Below, one piece after another: positions 1 through 10,115 of a DNA stretch of 64,000 nt. The first letter of the stretch is position 1; the number at the start of each line of letters is the position of its first letter. The notes under the pieces are model-generated. The model was not told the DNA's origin and did not search any database. It worked only from the letters and a program-made list of their open reading frames with translations. The DNA is from Rhineura floridana (taxonomy: Eukaryota > Chordata > Lepidosauria > Squamata > Rhineuridae): NCBI RefSeq assembly GCF_030035675.1, contig NC_084492.1, positions 29,882,823 through 29,946,822 of the forward strand, in the 5' to 3' direction. Both the position numbers and the translations under genes were made by a program.

Positions 1-245
1 TGGCTTCCTGCAATTGGTTTTCAGAAGCACACTGCCTCCTACCATGGAGGCAGAGCATAGCCATCATAGCTAGTAAATAGCCTTATCTTCCATGTATTCA
101 TCTAATCCTCTTTAAAAGCCATCCAAATTGCTGGCCATCACTGCCTCTTGTGAGAGCGAATTTCATAGCTTAACCAGGTGTTGCATGAAGAAATACTTTC
201 TTAATTCATTACTGGGTTAATTCTGTTCTTGTTAAAGTCAGCCAC
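1..245 (-). mobile_element. LINE-T 3' end fragment, CR1/L2 clade
   Basis: Matches the reverse complement of the commonest LINE tail in this window. The shared blocks are 'agcatagccatcat', 'gccatccaaattg' and 'cactgcctcttgtg'. The window edge cuts off its 3' end. It is diverged and non-coding. Confidence 0.8.
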
Positions 246-467
246 CCATGAGGGGGATAGATGAAGGTGTTTCTTAGCAACCACTCAGAGTGGCATGATC
301 TTTGTTGAGGTGAGACAGTCTGATTGGCTGTGTAGCTCTGAGGGAGTTTTTCCCCTTTATGTTTTGTTTGAATGTTCTCCTACTTTGAACAAGTTCTAAA
401 CTAACAAGACAAAACCTCTCTGTTTATTTCCCCTCAAATTATACCTTATTTTGTTTAGTTTACCTGG
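246..467. other. No recognisable feature
   Basis: AT-rich sequence between two LINE fragments. I see no repeat family or coding pattern in it. Confidence 0.5.
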
Positions 468-725
468 TAAAATGTTATTGGGATCTTTTCGTTCTTGACT
501 CCATCTGCGTATTTAAGTGGCTCTGCGAACACTCTTACCATCAAGACATTTCTCCTAATGTGCATCTGAAATCTCCCCTCTTGCCACTTAAGCCTGTTAG
601 ATCTAGTCCTGCCCTCTTGGATGTCAAAGAACAAATCTTTGTACTCTTCTGTGTAATAGCCCTTTAAGTGTTTGAAGGATACTATCACCCTCAGTTTTCT
701 CTTCTCCAGACTAAACATATCCATG
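468..725 (-). mobile_element. CR1 LINE 3' end, diverged
   Basis: Read on the minus strand it gives the CR1 3'-region peptide pattern FSLEKRKLRVIVSFKHLKGY, later EGRTRSNRLKWQEGRF. This parallels the better copy at 41.66 kb (FSLQKKRLSRDTIALFKYLK). Only the last part of the element remains. Confidence 0.75.
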
Positions 726-868
726 TAGGGCTGGGAATGGGATGTAAGAATGCATCCATTCCATCCTGTATTTGTCCCATGCAGCACTGTTTCCATTCTG
801 CTGCAGATGGTCTTCCACCAAAAACGATGTTATTTGTCTCACTGTCTGTAAATTACATTGTCTTTACA

Positions 869-945
869 TCAGCCTGTTCCAATCTTTGGGTTCCCAGACG
901 TTGCTGCATTACAACGACCATCAGCCCCAGCCCGCATAGCCAATG
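869..945. mobile_element. hAT-C fragment
   Basis: Half of the palindromic hAT-C pattern, with 'ccatcagccccagcc' and 'gccaatggt'. The second half is missing. The flanks at 726-868 and 946-1149 show nothing recognisable. Confidence 0.5.
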
Positions 946-1149
946 GTTATTTCACCCCATTCATTTCAATGACAAGTAAATGCAATGCAAATGAGGGGAA
1001 AAGGAATCGTATCATTTGCAGACTGAAAGCAACAACAGCAAATGCCAATTGTATTCACTGGATTGATTTCTGTTCTGGACATGGGACAAATAAGTAAACA
1101 TCGGCAATTTCCGTTCCCACCTTCACTGGAATTCTCCAAGATTTCTAGC

Positions 1150-1257
1150 TGGGAAAGACACCCCTGCCTTAAACTCTGGAGAGCCACTGCCAGTCAGTGC
1201 AGACTATACTGAGCTAGATGGACCAATGGTCTGAGGCAGTTTTTTATGTTCCTGTGT
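1150..1257 (+). mobile_element. SINE-B 3' half
   Basis: Contains 'actctggagagccactgcc', 'ccagtcagtgcaga' and 'ctgagctagatggaccaat', ending near 'tatgttcctg'. The tRNA-like head is missing, so this copy has no internal pol III promoter. Confidence 0.8.
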
Positions 1258-1771
1258 AAGAAAACAACAGCTGATCTCGTGCTCTGGCTTCTTAAAAGTG
1301 TCTTTTGTTCCTTCCTCCACCCCACCCGCGTCTCTTAATATAATGCTTTTCACTGAAATAAGTCCTTTCTAAAAGCCATCCACTCATGTAATCCAATGAG
1401 CTCATAAGGCTAGAAAGGACATTTGCAAAAGGTGTGTGTATGCATTTGTGTGAGAGCAAATCTCAAAGAATTCTGTAGGTGATGTGCTGCTGTTGTACAT
1501 AATTGTTAACCAAGAAAGATCACAGACGTCTCAAATTATGAATGGCCGCTAGCAATTAGTCTTTTCAATGGAGCAATTTGAATCATGGAAGGAAAATACA
1601 GGGCAAATATTTATTTCACTCTCTTTTTTATTTCACTCTCCTTTTTCCAGGTTAGAAACCTCTAACTTCATCTAGCAAGCATGAGACAAAGAAGTGTCCA
1701 GAGTATTCCAAGTGTGCCACAAAGTATTAATTTGAAGGCAAAGGAATGTGCATGTCGGGGGTGAGGGAGGT
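1258..1771. other. Unique AT-rich sequence
   Basis: No repeat family, RNA gene or credible exon is visible. Confidence 0.5.
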
Positions 1772-2325
1772 CATAAGGATATAAGAACAGCGTGCTGGAT
1801 GAGGCCAGTGACCCATCTAGTCCAGCATCATAAGAACATAAGAAGAGCCTGCTGGATCAGGCTAGTGGCCCATCTAGTCCAGCATCCTGTTCTCACAGTG
1901 GCCAGCCAGGTGCCTGGGGGAAGCCCGCAAGCAGGACCCGAGTGCAAGAACACTCTCCCCTCCTGAGGCTTCCGGCAACTGGTTTTCAGAAGCATGCTGC
2001 CTCTGACTAGGGTGGCAGAGCACAGCCATCATGGCTAGTAGCCATTGATAGCCCTGTCCTCCATGAATTTGTCTAATCTTCTTTTAAAGCCATCCAAGCT
2101 GGTGGTCATTACTGCATCCTGTTCTCACAGTGGCCAACCAGATGCTTGTGGGAAGCCCACAAGCAGGACCTGAGGGCAAGAGCACTCTCCCCTCCTGCGG
2201 CTACTGGCAACTGGTATTTGGAAGCATACTGCTGCCAACTATGGAGTCAGAGCATAGCCATCATGGCTAGAAGTCATTGATAGCCTTATCCTCCATGCAT
2301 TTGTCTAATGTTTTTTTCTAGGGCA
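1772..2325 (-). mobile_element. LINE-T 3' end, split by a younger LINE-T
   Basis: The 3' terminal piece lies at 1772-1828. The same element resumes at about 2116 with 'cctgttctcacagtggcc' and continues to about 2325. The two halves join into one LINE-T tail once the insert is removed. Confidence 0.8.
1829..2115 (-). mobile_element. LINE-T 5'-truncated copy nested in an older LINE-T
   Basis: Begins (sense 3' end) at 'cataagaacataagaag' and runs to 'ggtggtcattactgcat'. It sits between 'agtccagcat' and 'cctgttctcacag' of the outer copy. The short repeat 'gcat' borders it. About 287 bp long. Confidence 0.75.
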
Positions 2326-2381
2326 AGGGGCTGCTGAATGATAGGAACCCTAATTTTCTGTGTGTGCATTTTTTTCTGAAC

Positions 2382-2519
2382 CAGGGATGGGGAACCTGTG
2401 GGCCTCTGACTGTTGCTGGACCCCAGATGTCATCAGCCCCAGGTAGCAGGGCCAGTGATGAAGGATGCTGGGAGTTGTAGTCCGGCTACAACTGGTAGGC
2501 CACAGGTTCCCTATGCCTG
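2382..2519. mobile_element. hAT-C, 138 bp, with 8-bp target duplication
   Basis: A near-palindrome starting 'cagggatggggaacctgtgg' and ending 'ccacaggttccctatgcctg'. Flanks are ttctgaac (2374-2381) and ttctaaac (2520-2527), a 7/8 match. Terminal inverted repeats plus an 8-bp duplication fit a hAT-type non-autonomous element. Confidence 0.85.
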
Positions 2520-2762
2520 TTCTAAACCAAAGAAACGGCTGCCACCATTGCAAAGGGTCAATCTTGTCTGGAAATCGTTGGAGCCTCTTGCATGGAAGCT
2601 CTTTCCCTACCCATAGATGTGCAAAGAATAATTGATATTTTTTTAGTGAGGAGATAGCGGCATTCTGCACATGTGTAATGGCACCCTTTCCTAAACAAGT
2701 ATTGTGCAAGCCCTATTGTGATAAGAACAGTCAAAAGTTAATTTTTGTTGTATAGTCTACGA

Positions 2763-3123
2763 CAGTGGCTCCCAAGTATTTTCCTCCCATGGACCACTTG
2801 AAAATCACTGGGGGTCTTGGCGGACCACTTCATGATGATTCTGTCTGTTGTAGCAGTTGTAATGTGCTGTGCTAGATGTGGTGTGATTTTTAAATTGTAT
2901 TTTTATTGCTTCTTTGATTTCTTATGTCGTATTTCATTGTATTACAGTTTGCATTCCATAGAATTCAAGTTACAATGCAATAAAATGCAATATATGAAAC
3001 AAAAGAAGCCATAAGAGACAATTAAAAATCAAGATGAATATTTAATATGGACACGCCACAGACCACCTGAATGAAGTTTGTGGATCACTGTGATCAATGT
3101 AGACCACAGTTTGGAAGCCCCAG
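2763..3123. mobile_element. hAT-I, about 361 bp, with 8-bp target duplication
   Basis: Starts 'cagtggctcccaag' and ends near 'ttggaagccccag'. Flanks are gtctacga (2755-2762) and gtctaaga (3124-3131), 7/8 identical. The family has other copies at 20.7 and 55.3 kb. It shares 'ggaccacttgaaaat' near one end and 'cacagaccacctgaatgaag' near the other. No transposase is encoded. Confidence 0.85.
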
Positions 3124-3224
3124 GTCTAAGAAGGAGTGTGGCTATGGAGGTTGTCATTAGGAGCAACTGCACTTTATCACAACACCCCTACATTATGTGG
3201 CTGATAAGCAGGCAGATTTTACTG

Positions 3225-3363
3225 GGAACGGCTTCAGCTCACAGATATAGACCACATGCTTTTCATGCAGCAGGTCCTAGGTTATATTCCCTGTCATCTC
3301 ATGACAGAACAGGGAAAATCCCTGTGTGAAACCACTGCCAGTAGTTGGTGAGAAACACTACCC
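3225..3363 (+). mobile_element. SINE-B, degenerate
   Basis: Follows the SINE-B order: an A-box-like 'cttcagctcacag', 'atgcttttcatgcagcaggtcc', a decayed B box 'ggttatattccctg', then 'ccactgccagtag'. Strongly diverged. Confidence 0.55.
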
Positions 3364-3372
3364 ATTAGTGTA

Positions 3373-3438
3373 GGCCAGGGACAGGGAACCTTTTCAAACT
3401 GAGGGCCACATTCCTTTCTGGTGGGGATGGGGAGGGAG
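3373..3438 (+). mobile_element. hAT-E 5' fragment
   Basis: Contains 'ccagggacagggaacctttt' and 'gagggccacattcc', the start of the hAT-E family. It is cut where hAT-F begins. Confidence 0.6.
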
Positions 3439-3439
3439 G

Positions 3440-4060
3440 AATTGGATTCAGTTTACCTTTAAAGCCAAATCTATCAAATTCCCATTTTCTGAAACAGTGT
3501 GGGAACTGAAACACAGCCATCCTTTGAAATTTGCACTTATCCGAATTTTACATTGCAGTTCTCCAACCCAGCAATGATTACAAAATGGAAATGGACTGCC
3601 TTCAAGTCGATTCTGACTTTTGGTGACTCTTTGAATAGGGTTTTCATGGTAAGCGGTATTCAGAGGGGGGTTACCATTGCCTTCCTCTGAGGCTAAGAGG
3701 CAGTGACTGGCCCAAGGTCACCCAGTCAGCTTCATGGCTGTGTGGGGATTCAAACCCTGGTCTCCCAGGTTGTAGTCCAACACTTTAACCACTACGCCAC
3801 GCTGGCTCTCAGCAATGATTACAAAGATTCTTATTTTAGGGGAAAGTGTGCGTAAAAATGAACATATTCATGAACATAACAAACAAAAATGCATTATATT
3901 AGGAGAAATGGCTTGCACAACACATGCATTAGTCACATGTGTTTATCAGGAGAAATATGCACCAAAATGCTGAAGAAGTTCCATGGGAAAAAGTTGTAAA
4001 TTGCTGCAGAAAGCTGCAGGAGATTGGAGAAACTGAGAAAACCGAATTCTAGCTGGGCAA
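3440..4060 (+). mobile_element. hAT-F, interrupted by SINE-G
   Basis: The left part (3440-3569) carries 'tctatcaaattcc' and 'acacagccatcctttgaaat'. After the SINE it resumes with 'ggggaaagtgtgcgtaaaaa', then 'aaaaatgcattata' and 'aaattgctgcagaaa'. The family consensus is about 440 bp and the outer ends are worn here. Confidence 0.8.
3585..3810 (-). mobile_element. SINE-G: tRNA head with BovB-like tail, 15-bp target duplication
   Basis: On the minus strand it starts 'agagccagcgtggcgtagtg' (A-box region). It then has 'gggtttgaatccccac' (B box), then the body 'ggcaatggtaa', and ends in 'gacttgaaggcagtcc'. The exact repeat agcaatgattacaaa flanks it at 3570-3584 and 3811-3825. The tRNA-type internal promoter is pol III-like. 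The insertion is younger than the hAT-F it splits. Confidence 0.9.
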
Positions 4061-4127
4061 AAACACTCAAGGTGGGAATGAAGCTAGGCTAGTGAGGGGT
4101 ACTGCCTGTGGAGAGTCTCAGGCACCG

Positions 4128-4197
4128 GAAGGAAGCCTAGTGTAGGCAGTACTGAGCTAGATGGACCGATGGCCTTTCGTCAGTTTCAGGCAGGTTT
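4128..4197 (+). mobile_element. SINE-B 3' end fragment
   Basis: Contains 'gcagtactgagctagatgga' and 'ccgatggcc', the terminal part of SINE-B. No head is present. Confidence 0.6.
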
Positions 4198-4870
4198 CTA
4201 ACTACTGTCTAAGCTGCAGTCAACTGTAATCAGATTTATCTGGTTTTGGTTTACTTAGCAGAGAGTCAGCAAGGATCAAGAAGGTTACTATAATTGCAGG
4301 GAGATATATATATATATATAATATTCCCTCCTCAATCTTGAACTCTCTTTGATCTACATGCATCAAAAAATTCACACCTCGCCTCCTAGAGCGAACTAAA
4401 ATTAAATTAAGTGTCAATGTGTGAAAAAGTTACTCTTAAATTAACAACTGGCACACACTTCAGTTGTGGCTTTGGCACTCAACATTTGTTCCATTTGCTT
4501 GGGAATATTTTGCTGTTATTATTCATAGCACTCAGTGTGTGTGTGTATGTGTGTTCGTTTTAATAAGCATATTCATAGAGCTTTCTCTTTTTGCTCAAAA
4601 TCTTCTTGTTTTGGGAGGGGAATGAAGATCTCAGATTTATTCTTGATAGCTGATATTTTGCATTCTCATTCTCTGGCTCTGCAAAGAATTACATCACCTC
4701 AAACAGAAAAATTCTTCTTGCATCCACCAGACAGTTCTCAGGACCATGAGCTCTGTGCCCATTGACCACTAAGACCAAGACCCAGTTGAGATGATTCGTT
4801 AAATTCATATATGTGAATGTGTCTGATAGATTTTTTGAAAAAACACTTAAACAAATGAAAAGATGTATCA
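4198..4870. other. Unique AT-rich DNA with two dinucleotide tracts
   Basis: Holds a (TA)n run at about 4305-4322 and a TG-rich run at about 4536-4553. I see nothing else recognisable. Confidence 0.6.
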
Positions 4871-4874
4871 CTGA

Positions 4875-5356
4875 ACACTAAAGTCAGGATCATTCAGACC
4901 ATGGTATTCCCGATCTCTGTGTATGGATGTGAAAGTTGGACAGTGAAAAAGGCGGATAAGAGAAAAATCAGCTCATTTGAAATGTGGTGTTGGAGGAGAG
5001 CTTTGCGCATCCCATGGACTGTGGAAAAGACAAATAATTGGGTGTTAGAACTAATTAAACCAGAACTATTACTAGAAGCTAAAATGATGAAATTGAGGTT
5101 ATCATACTTTGGACACATCATGAGAAGACATGATTCACTAGAGAAGACAATAATGCTGGGAAAAACAGAAGGGAGTAGAAAAAGAGGAAGGCCAAAGAAG
5201 AGATGGATTGATTCCATAAAGGAAGCCACAGACCTGAACTTACAAGATCTGAACATGGTGGTTCATGACAGATGCTCTTGGAGGTCACTGATTCGTAGGG
5301 TCGCCATAAGCCACATAACACATAAAGCACATAACAACAACAACAACAACAACAAC
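4875..5356 (+). mobile_element. RTE/BovB LINE 3' end
   Basis: Contains the C-terminal coding region of a BovB-type ORF2 (see the nested coding entry), then a short 3' UTR 'tagggtcgccataag' and a terminal (AAC)n run at about 5334-5355. This arrangement is typical of squamate BovB copies. The element is heavily 5'-truncated. Confidence 0.9.
4901..5323 (+). pseudogene. BovB ORF2 C-terminal remnant
   Basis: An open frame of about 140 residues carries the hallmark BovB/RTE C-terminal patterns YGCESWTVKKADKRK, FEMWCWRRALRIPWT, LSYFGHIMRR and SRKRGRPKKRWIDSIKEAT. In full-length BovB this lies after the reverse transcriptase domain. The RT and endonuclease domains are absent, so it cannot act alone. 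The frame being open for this length suggests a moderate age. Confidence 0.9.
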
Positions 5357-5461
5357 TGTGGGTTTGGGAAGAGGATCAGGAGTTGGCTGCACAGGTAGGG
5401 CGGTTAACCTTTCCCAATGAAAACCACTCTGTTCTTAGCCCTGGTTCGGGTGGGAGGAGGA

Positions 5462-5772
5462 AAGCTACGTAGCACAGTGGGAGAGCATCTGCTTTCTGTG
5501 CAGAAGGTCCCAGGTTCAATCCCTGGCATTTCCAGGTAGGGTTGGGAAAGATTCCCCTCCTGCAAACCCTGGAGAGCTGCTGCCAGCCAGTGTAGACAAT
5601 ATTAAGAACATAAGAAGAGCCTGCTGGATCAGGCCAGTGGCCCATCTAGTCCAGCATCCTGTTCTCACAGTGGCCAACCAGGTGCCTGGGGGAAGCCCGC
5701 AAGCAGGACCTATTCAGAATACTGAGCTAGATAGACCAGTGGTCTGTCTTAGCTTAAGGCAGCTTCCTATGT
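5462..5772 (+). mobile_element. SINE-B with a LINE-T insertion
   Basis: The head reads 'agcacagtgggagagcatctg' (A box) and 'ggttcaatccctgg' (B box), a tRNA-Ala-like arrangement. The body runs to 'gtagacaatatt', is interrupted, and resumes with 'actgagctagatagaccagt' to the end 'gcttcctatgttcct'. Confidence 0.9.
5602..5714 (-). mobile_element. LINE-T 3' end nested in SINE-B
   Basis: A short, well-preserved LINE-T tail, 'aagaacataagaagagcctg' to 'gcccgcaagcaggacct'. The bordering SINE motifs 'aatatt' and 'aatact' look like a short target duplication. The good match suggests a recent insertion. Confidence 0.85.
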
Positions 5773-5962
5773 TCCTATCCATTTGATAACCAAGACCCAA
5801 GCCATTTGGATATTCAAGGAAAACATGGTCTGTTTAAGAGCTGTGTAGCTATTGTTTCCTTCCAGGAGGGTGCAGAGAAGAGCCAGGGATTAGTGTGGCC
5901 TGCAGAGTAGGCACAGCCTGAGAAGAGTTGCGAGGGCCAGATAGAGAGGACCGGGGGGCCAC

Positions 5963-6143
5963 TTTTATTGTATTTATTTATTTAGAATTTTTAAAAATTG
6001 CTTTATGTGCAAAAGAATTTCAAAGCAGTGCACAGAATAGACATTTTAGAGTGTGTAATTTTTGCATATTATCTCATTTTATCTTCTTGTACATTACTTT
6101 GATAGCTTTTGACTGAGAAGCGGTAAATAAATCTGTAAAAATA

Positions 6144-6145
<2 letters not shown>
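5963..6145 (+). mobile_element. L2-like LINE 3' tail
   Basis: AT-rich 3' UTR ending in 'ttgactgagaagcggtaaat' and 'aaatctgtaaaaataaat'. This is the L2-type terminal pattern, in which a GCGGTATAAAT-like block precedes a simple repeat. Almost all of the element is lost. Confidence 0.55.

Positions 6146-6146
<1 letters not shown>

Positions 6147-6215
<69 letters not shown>
6147..6215. repeat. (AAT)n microsatellite
   Basis: About 23 uninterrupted AAT units, continuous with the LINE tail. It probably grew from the element's terminal repeat. Confidence 0.95.
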
Positions 6216-6216
<1 letters not shown>

Positions 6217-6467
6217 TCAAAAAATCAGCCACAGGGCCTGAAGCTTCCCACCCCTGCTTTATTGCCTTCTTCTGTTTTTGACTGGATTTAAAATATTTTT
6301 TTTACCATAAACAGGGAAGTGCTAGAGATAACCAATAGGAAAAAGGCTTACCTGCTACCTGACTCTTATATCTGTCTCTTTTCACATGCATTTTTCTCAC
6401 ACCATATTTTGCTTTCTTATAGATGTGAATATTATGTTGTATTGTAATTGTGACTGTAATTCACTGG

Positions 6468-6697
6468 AAAGCCAGTGTGGTGTAGAGATTAGCATGTCAG
6501 ATTGGGACCTGGGAGACCAGGGTTCAAATCCCCACTTAGCCATGATGCTCACTGAGAAGCCTTGGGCCAGACAGTGTCTCTCAGCCTAACCTACCTCACA
6601 GGGTTGCTATGAGGATAAAACTGGGAGAACGGGAAGCATACATACATGCTGCCTTGAGCTCCTTGGAGGAAAGGTTGGATATAAATGCAATCATATC
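6468..6697 (+). mobile_element. SINE-M: tRNA head with L2-like tail
   Basis: The head reads 'aagccagtgtggtgtagaga' (A box) and 'gggttcaaatcccca' (B box), the same kind of head as SINE-G. The tail differs: 'cctacctcacagggttgct', 'gccttgagctccttggagga' and 'ggttggatataaatgcaat', the L2-like terminal pattern. Confidence 0.85.
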
Positions 6698-6772
6698 AAT
6701 TTCACAAAAGGCAGGGCACAAATGCCTTGAATATAGATAGCCAAAAGGATTCAAGGAGGGCATAGAGCTGGG

Positions 6773-6913
6773 CAGTAGCGGCTGGTGGCACCATGTCAGT
6801 GGGGCAGTGGAATCCACCAAATAGGTTTCAGCACCTTGGACAGGTCCTTAAAAGTTAAGACTAAAACCCTAGCAGATTTCACTGCCCCACTGACATGACA
6901 TCAGGGGCCACTG
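6773..6913. mobile_element. hAT-Q palindromic element
   Basis: Begins 'cagtagcggctggtggc' and ends 'tcaggggccactg'. Two long arms pair around the blocks 'gtcagtggggcagtgga' and 'ctgccccactgacat'. Flanks gagctggg and gaacaggg match 6/8. A second copy lies at 28.74 kb. Confidence 0.75.
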
Positions 6914-6949
6914 GAACAGGGCCAATATGGAGTGTGGATAGTGCAGAGT

Positions 6950-7065
6950 AGGGCTGATGAGGGGTGTTGCCTGGGGAGAGAGGGAATGGCCTAAGATGAG
7001 ACATGGTCTGGGTACTGTCTCAAGGGCCACATTTGGCCCCAGGACCTGAGATGTTCCACTCCTGT
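6950..7065 (+). mobile_element. hAT-E 3' end fragment
   Basis: Contains 'ttgcctggggagaga', 'gggccacatttggcccc' and 'ggacctgagatgttccactcc', the closing part of hAT-E. Confidence 0.65.
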
Positions 7066-8486
7066 GTTGGAGGATGCTCTCCTCTCACCAGTGCTGAAGT
7101 GAGATTCAACTGCCAGACTGGTTGGCTTCCGTACAGAGAGGGCTCCAGCAAGTTTTTCTTTTTTTGGGGGGGGGGAGGAATATTTTATCCTTCACCTCTG
7201 GCAGCAAAATGTCTTGGGGTAGCCCTGTACCCACCAGAGGGGTAATCTGCATGTCATCAGCCATTTCCTGGCAACCCCCTTGCATACTTTTCCAGAAATG
7301 AACATAAAGAGTTGTTCATCACAAAATTGGAAATTGGAAACATAAAAACAGACCACTTGCTTACCCTAGCTATAAATCCTTGTACAAATAGCTTCCATGG
7401 ATGAAATTGTAGCCCAATTGAAGCCAGTGGTTTTTCCACTGAAATCAACAGAGGAAAAATTTATGCCATGTGAGAGTACACATGTGTGCTCTATGAACAG
7501 CATTTTAGCTCATAATGTTAGCTGGATTATGATCCAGGGCCAGTCTCTATAACAACTTTTCCAATACGGCTTCTTCTCTGAAAAGTGGTACATTACCCGC
7601 TTGCAGAGATGTCTTTTATGCCAAAAATACAGTTGTCATTCACTTCATTTAATGAGGTTATGGATGCTAAATTATCCCCTAACATAAAAAGCCCTTTTAT
7701 ATTGCAGATTACAAAGGTTTTAAGAAGTTTAATATGCCACTTTTTAATTGATGGTGGGACCCTAAAGGAATCTCCCTCCCCCTCTCCACCCTTTTACTGC
7801 AGATGCATGCAGACATATCATTATATTACAGAAGTCAGCTATGATTTATCCTGAATAAATAAGCCTGATATAAAATTGTAAATATAATCATCAAAGGCAC
7901 ACTTTTTTGGTGATGAGATCAGTGAGTTTAAAACATAGTTATCTTCTGGTCTTTTGCTGCCACTTAGCTTCAGATGAACACACATTTTTATTGCATGCAT
8001 GTTGCATGCAACATGTACTTGCATCACTGACATGCTCTTTCAGATTCATTGTGATGGTTGTTAATCCAGAATAGCTCGTTTTTTTCTGTTACAGCTGCCA
8101 TACCTCTGTGCTCTGTTTGTGCATGGATTTAACTCTACAATGTCGAGACATTTGCTGGACAGATTTAATGGATCTTTCTTATTATTTTTCACATTGTAAA
8201 ATGGGGATTCACATAGCATCAAGCTTGCCAAGAATTTGGCTTTGAACCCAATATGTGTCCTCTGACTTTTTACTATTGGAAAGTCAAATAGTCTTTCTAA
8301 AGTCTAAATTATAAGACGTCCCACAAGCACAATCAGAACTACTTTTCATTGGGTAGGATGCAATGTATACAAATGACATTATTACCTTTCCAGAACTTCT
8401 ATGGTCAGTGTACATTAATTCTTTCCCTGATTTATACATGGCTGTTCCTCATTTTGCTGTATCAATTGAGGACTTTCATGTGTGAT
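7066..8486. other. Unique AT-rich region
   Basis: No repeat family is recognised apart from a G run at about 7166-7175. Open frames are short and unlike any protein I know. It could hold non-coding regulatory DNA, but nothing visible proves it. Confidence 0.5.
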
Positions 8487-8560
8487 TAGGAACATAGGAA
8501 GTTACATTATACTTGGTTAGACATTTTGTCCACCTTGTAGATTTGTCCATCTAGAGCCCT
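8487..8560 (-). mobile_element. SINE-B 3' end, worn
   Basis: 'aggaacataggaagttac' and 'ttggttagaca' match the SINE-B terminus on the minus strand. The rest is lost. Confidence 0.55.
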
Positions 8561-9265
8561 GGTGTCCAACACAACCATCATTTGACACATGTGGTAAAAT
8601 GGCTATTGACCTGTGGCAAATTGGTGCTTGATTTCTACCATTTTTTAAAAAAATAAAATTATTTTCTACATGTTCCAGTTCAAAAAAGTGTCCATCCTCT
8701 ACCCTTATCAATCATAGGTTTGTCCTTGGTCCTATACACTGCAAAATGTACTTCAAAATCTGTAATTCTCAAACATCTCAAGAGCTTCTGATGCTTCTTT
8801 CTTTGGAGAGGCACATTTTTGAGATGGATGTTATTTTACTTCAAAGCATACAACTTTTGAAAGATGATTAAATTGTTACAATGTGAACTCATATTTTAAA
8901 TGAAAACAACTTCACCGTTCTAACTACAGGAATTCCAAAACCCTTTCAGTTTTTGGTTCAATGCGGCCCTGGGAATCAACGTTTTCTGCAGTAAAAGTGG
9001 TGAAATCAAAATATAGGTTGCATATATTGGATGAAAATGTGGATGCAAAGTTGAGATGCAATCTAACCAATTTTATGCCTGATTTCTGTGCATGACTTAA
9101 TGAAAAAGTTATGTTAGGTTTCTTAGTAGTTCTGTCAATAAATAATTCAAAACATTATTGTGCATTTTTCTACCCTCAAAAAAACTCATGAGGCAAAAAT
9201 GTTAACACAGTAGCCAAAATTTTGGTGAGTATGAAAAAAGAACTGTTGGACACTGTTAATCAAGT
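8561..9265. other. Unique AT-rich region
   Basis: No feature recognised. Open frames here are short and not credible genes. Confidence 0.5.
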
Positions 9266-9267
9266 GT

Positions 9268-9438
9268 ATAGGTGGGAAACCTTGGGCTCGGGGCCTGAAT
9301 TCTTTTATCTAGCCCTTGGAACTTGTCCTCCCTCACTGGTCCTACTCTGCACCTTTCTCAAGTCCTTTTGTCTGGCAGGAATGTTTTCTGGACCTGTGAT
9401 AACGTTGCTTGCTTGCCTGGATGGAGAATGGAAGGATG
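9268..9438 (-). mobile_element. hAT-E partial, diverged
   Basis: Shares order and words with the minus-strand hAT-E at 10.88 kb: 'gtgggaaaccttgggct', 'tagcccttggaacttgtcc' and 'gcctggatggag'. It is truncated where hAT-F begins. Confidence 0.6.
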
Positions 9439-9439
9439 G

Positions 9440-9895
9440 ATGGGTTTGTATGAAGAATGGGCAAGAAATTCAGTTCAGTTTGCATTTCAAGCTGAATCAA
9501 TCAAATTTGCACTTCCCAAAACAGTATGAGAACCAAAACCCAGCCATCCTTCGAAATTCACACTCTTTGAATTTCGTAATGCAGTTTGCCAACCAAATGT
9601 TTACAAAAATGCATATGCTAGGGGGAAAGCATGCATAAAAATGAATATATTAGTGAAAGGAACATACAAAAATGCACTCTATGACGAGAGATTGCTTGCA
9701 AAAATGTGAATATTAATCAAAACTGCTTGCAAAAATGTCTTTATAAGGAAAAGATGAATTAAAATGCTGGAGAATTTTCATGAAGATTCTTTTTTAAAAA
9801 ATTGCGAAGTGCTGCAGAAATGTGGAGAACTGAATTTAAGGTTTGAATAATGTGAAACTGAGAGAACTGAAACTGACAGATCTTTCCATCCCTAG
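9440..9895 (+). mobile_element. hAT-F, near complete
   Basis: Contains 'gaaattcagttcagtttgca', 'cccagccatccttcgaaatt', 'gcagtttgccaacc', 'ctgcagaaatgtggagaa' and the end 'cagatctttccatccctag'. The inverted terminal pattern is TAGGGATGG...CCATCCCTA. Confidence 0.85.
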
Positions 9896-9924
9896 CATGT
9901 ATGTGCTTGGGATGGGGGGATTGT

Positions 9925-10115
9925 AGATTGGTTTAACAATCAATCTCCCTTCCCAGGTAACTCTGGGAATTGTTGCTCTGTGAGGACAATAGGAAACCTC
10001 CACCCACTCTCTTAGCACCCTTACACTCTTAACAAACTAGAGTTCCCAGGATTCTTTGGGAGAAGCCACAACTGTTTAAGAGTACTTTAAAGGTATGATG
10101 TGATTGTGGCCTATG
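9925..10115. mobile_element. hAT-D partial
   Basis: Contains 'aactctgggaattgttgctc', 'aacaaactagagttcccagg', 'attctttgggagaagcca' and 'gactgtttaag'-like sequence. This is the right half of hAT-D; the left arm is missing. Confidence 0.7.

Larger units (their letters stand above)
5885..6262 (+). mobile_element. hAT-E 3' half, split by a LINE tail and AAT microsatellite
   Basis: The left part ends 'gccagatagagaggaccggg'. The right part resumes at about 6220 with 'cagccacagggcctgaag' and closes 'cccacccctgc'. Together they give the end of hAT-E. Confidence 0.65.
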
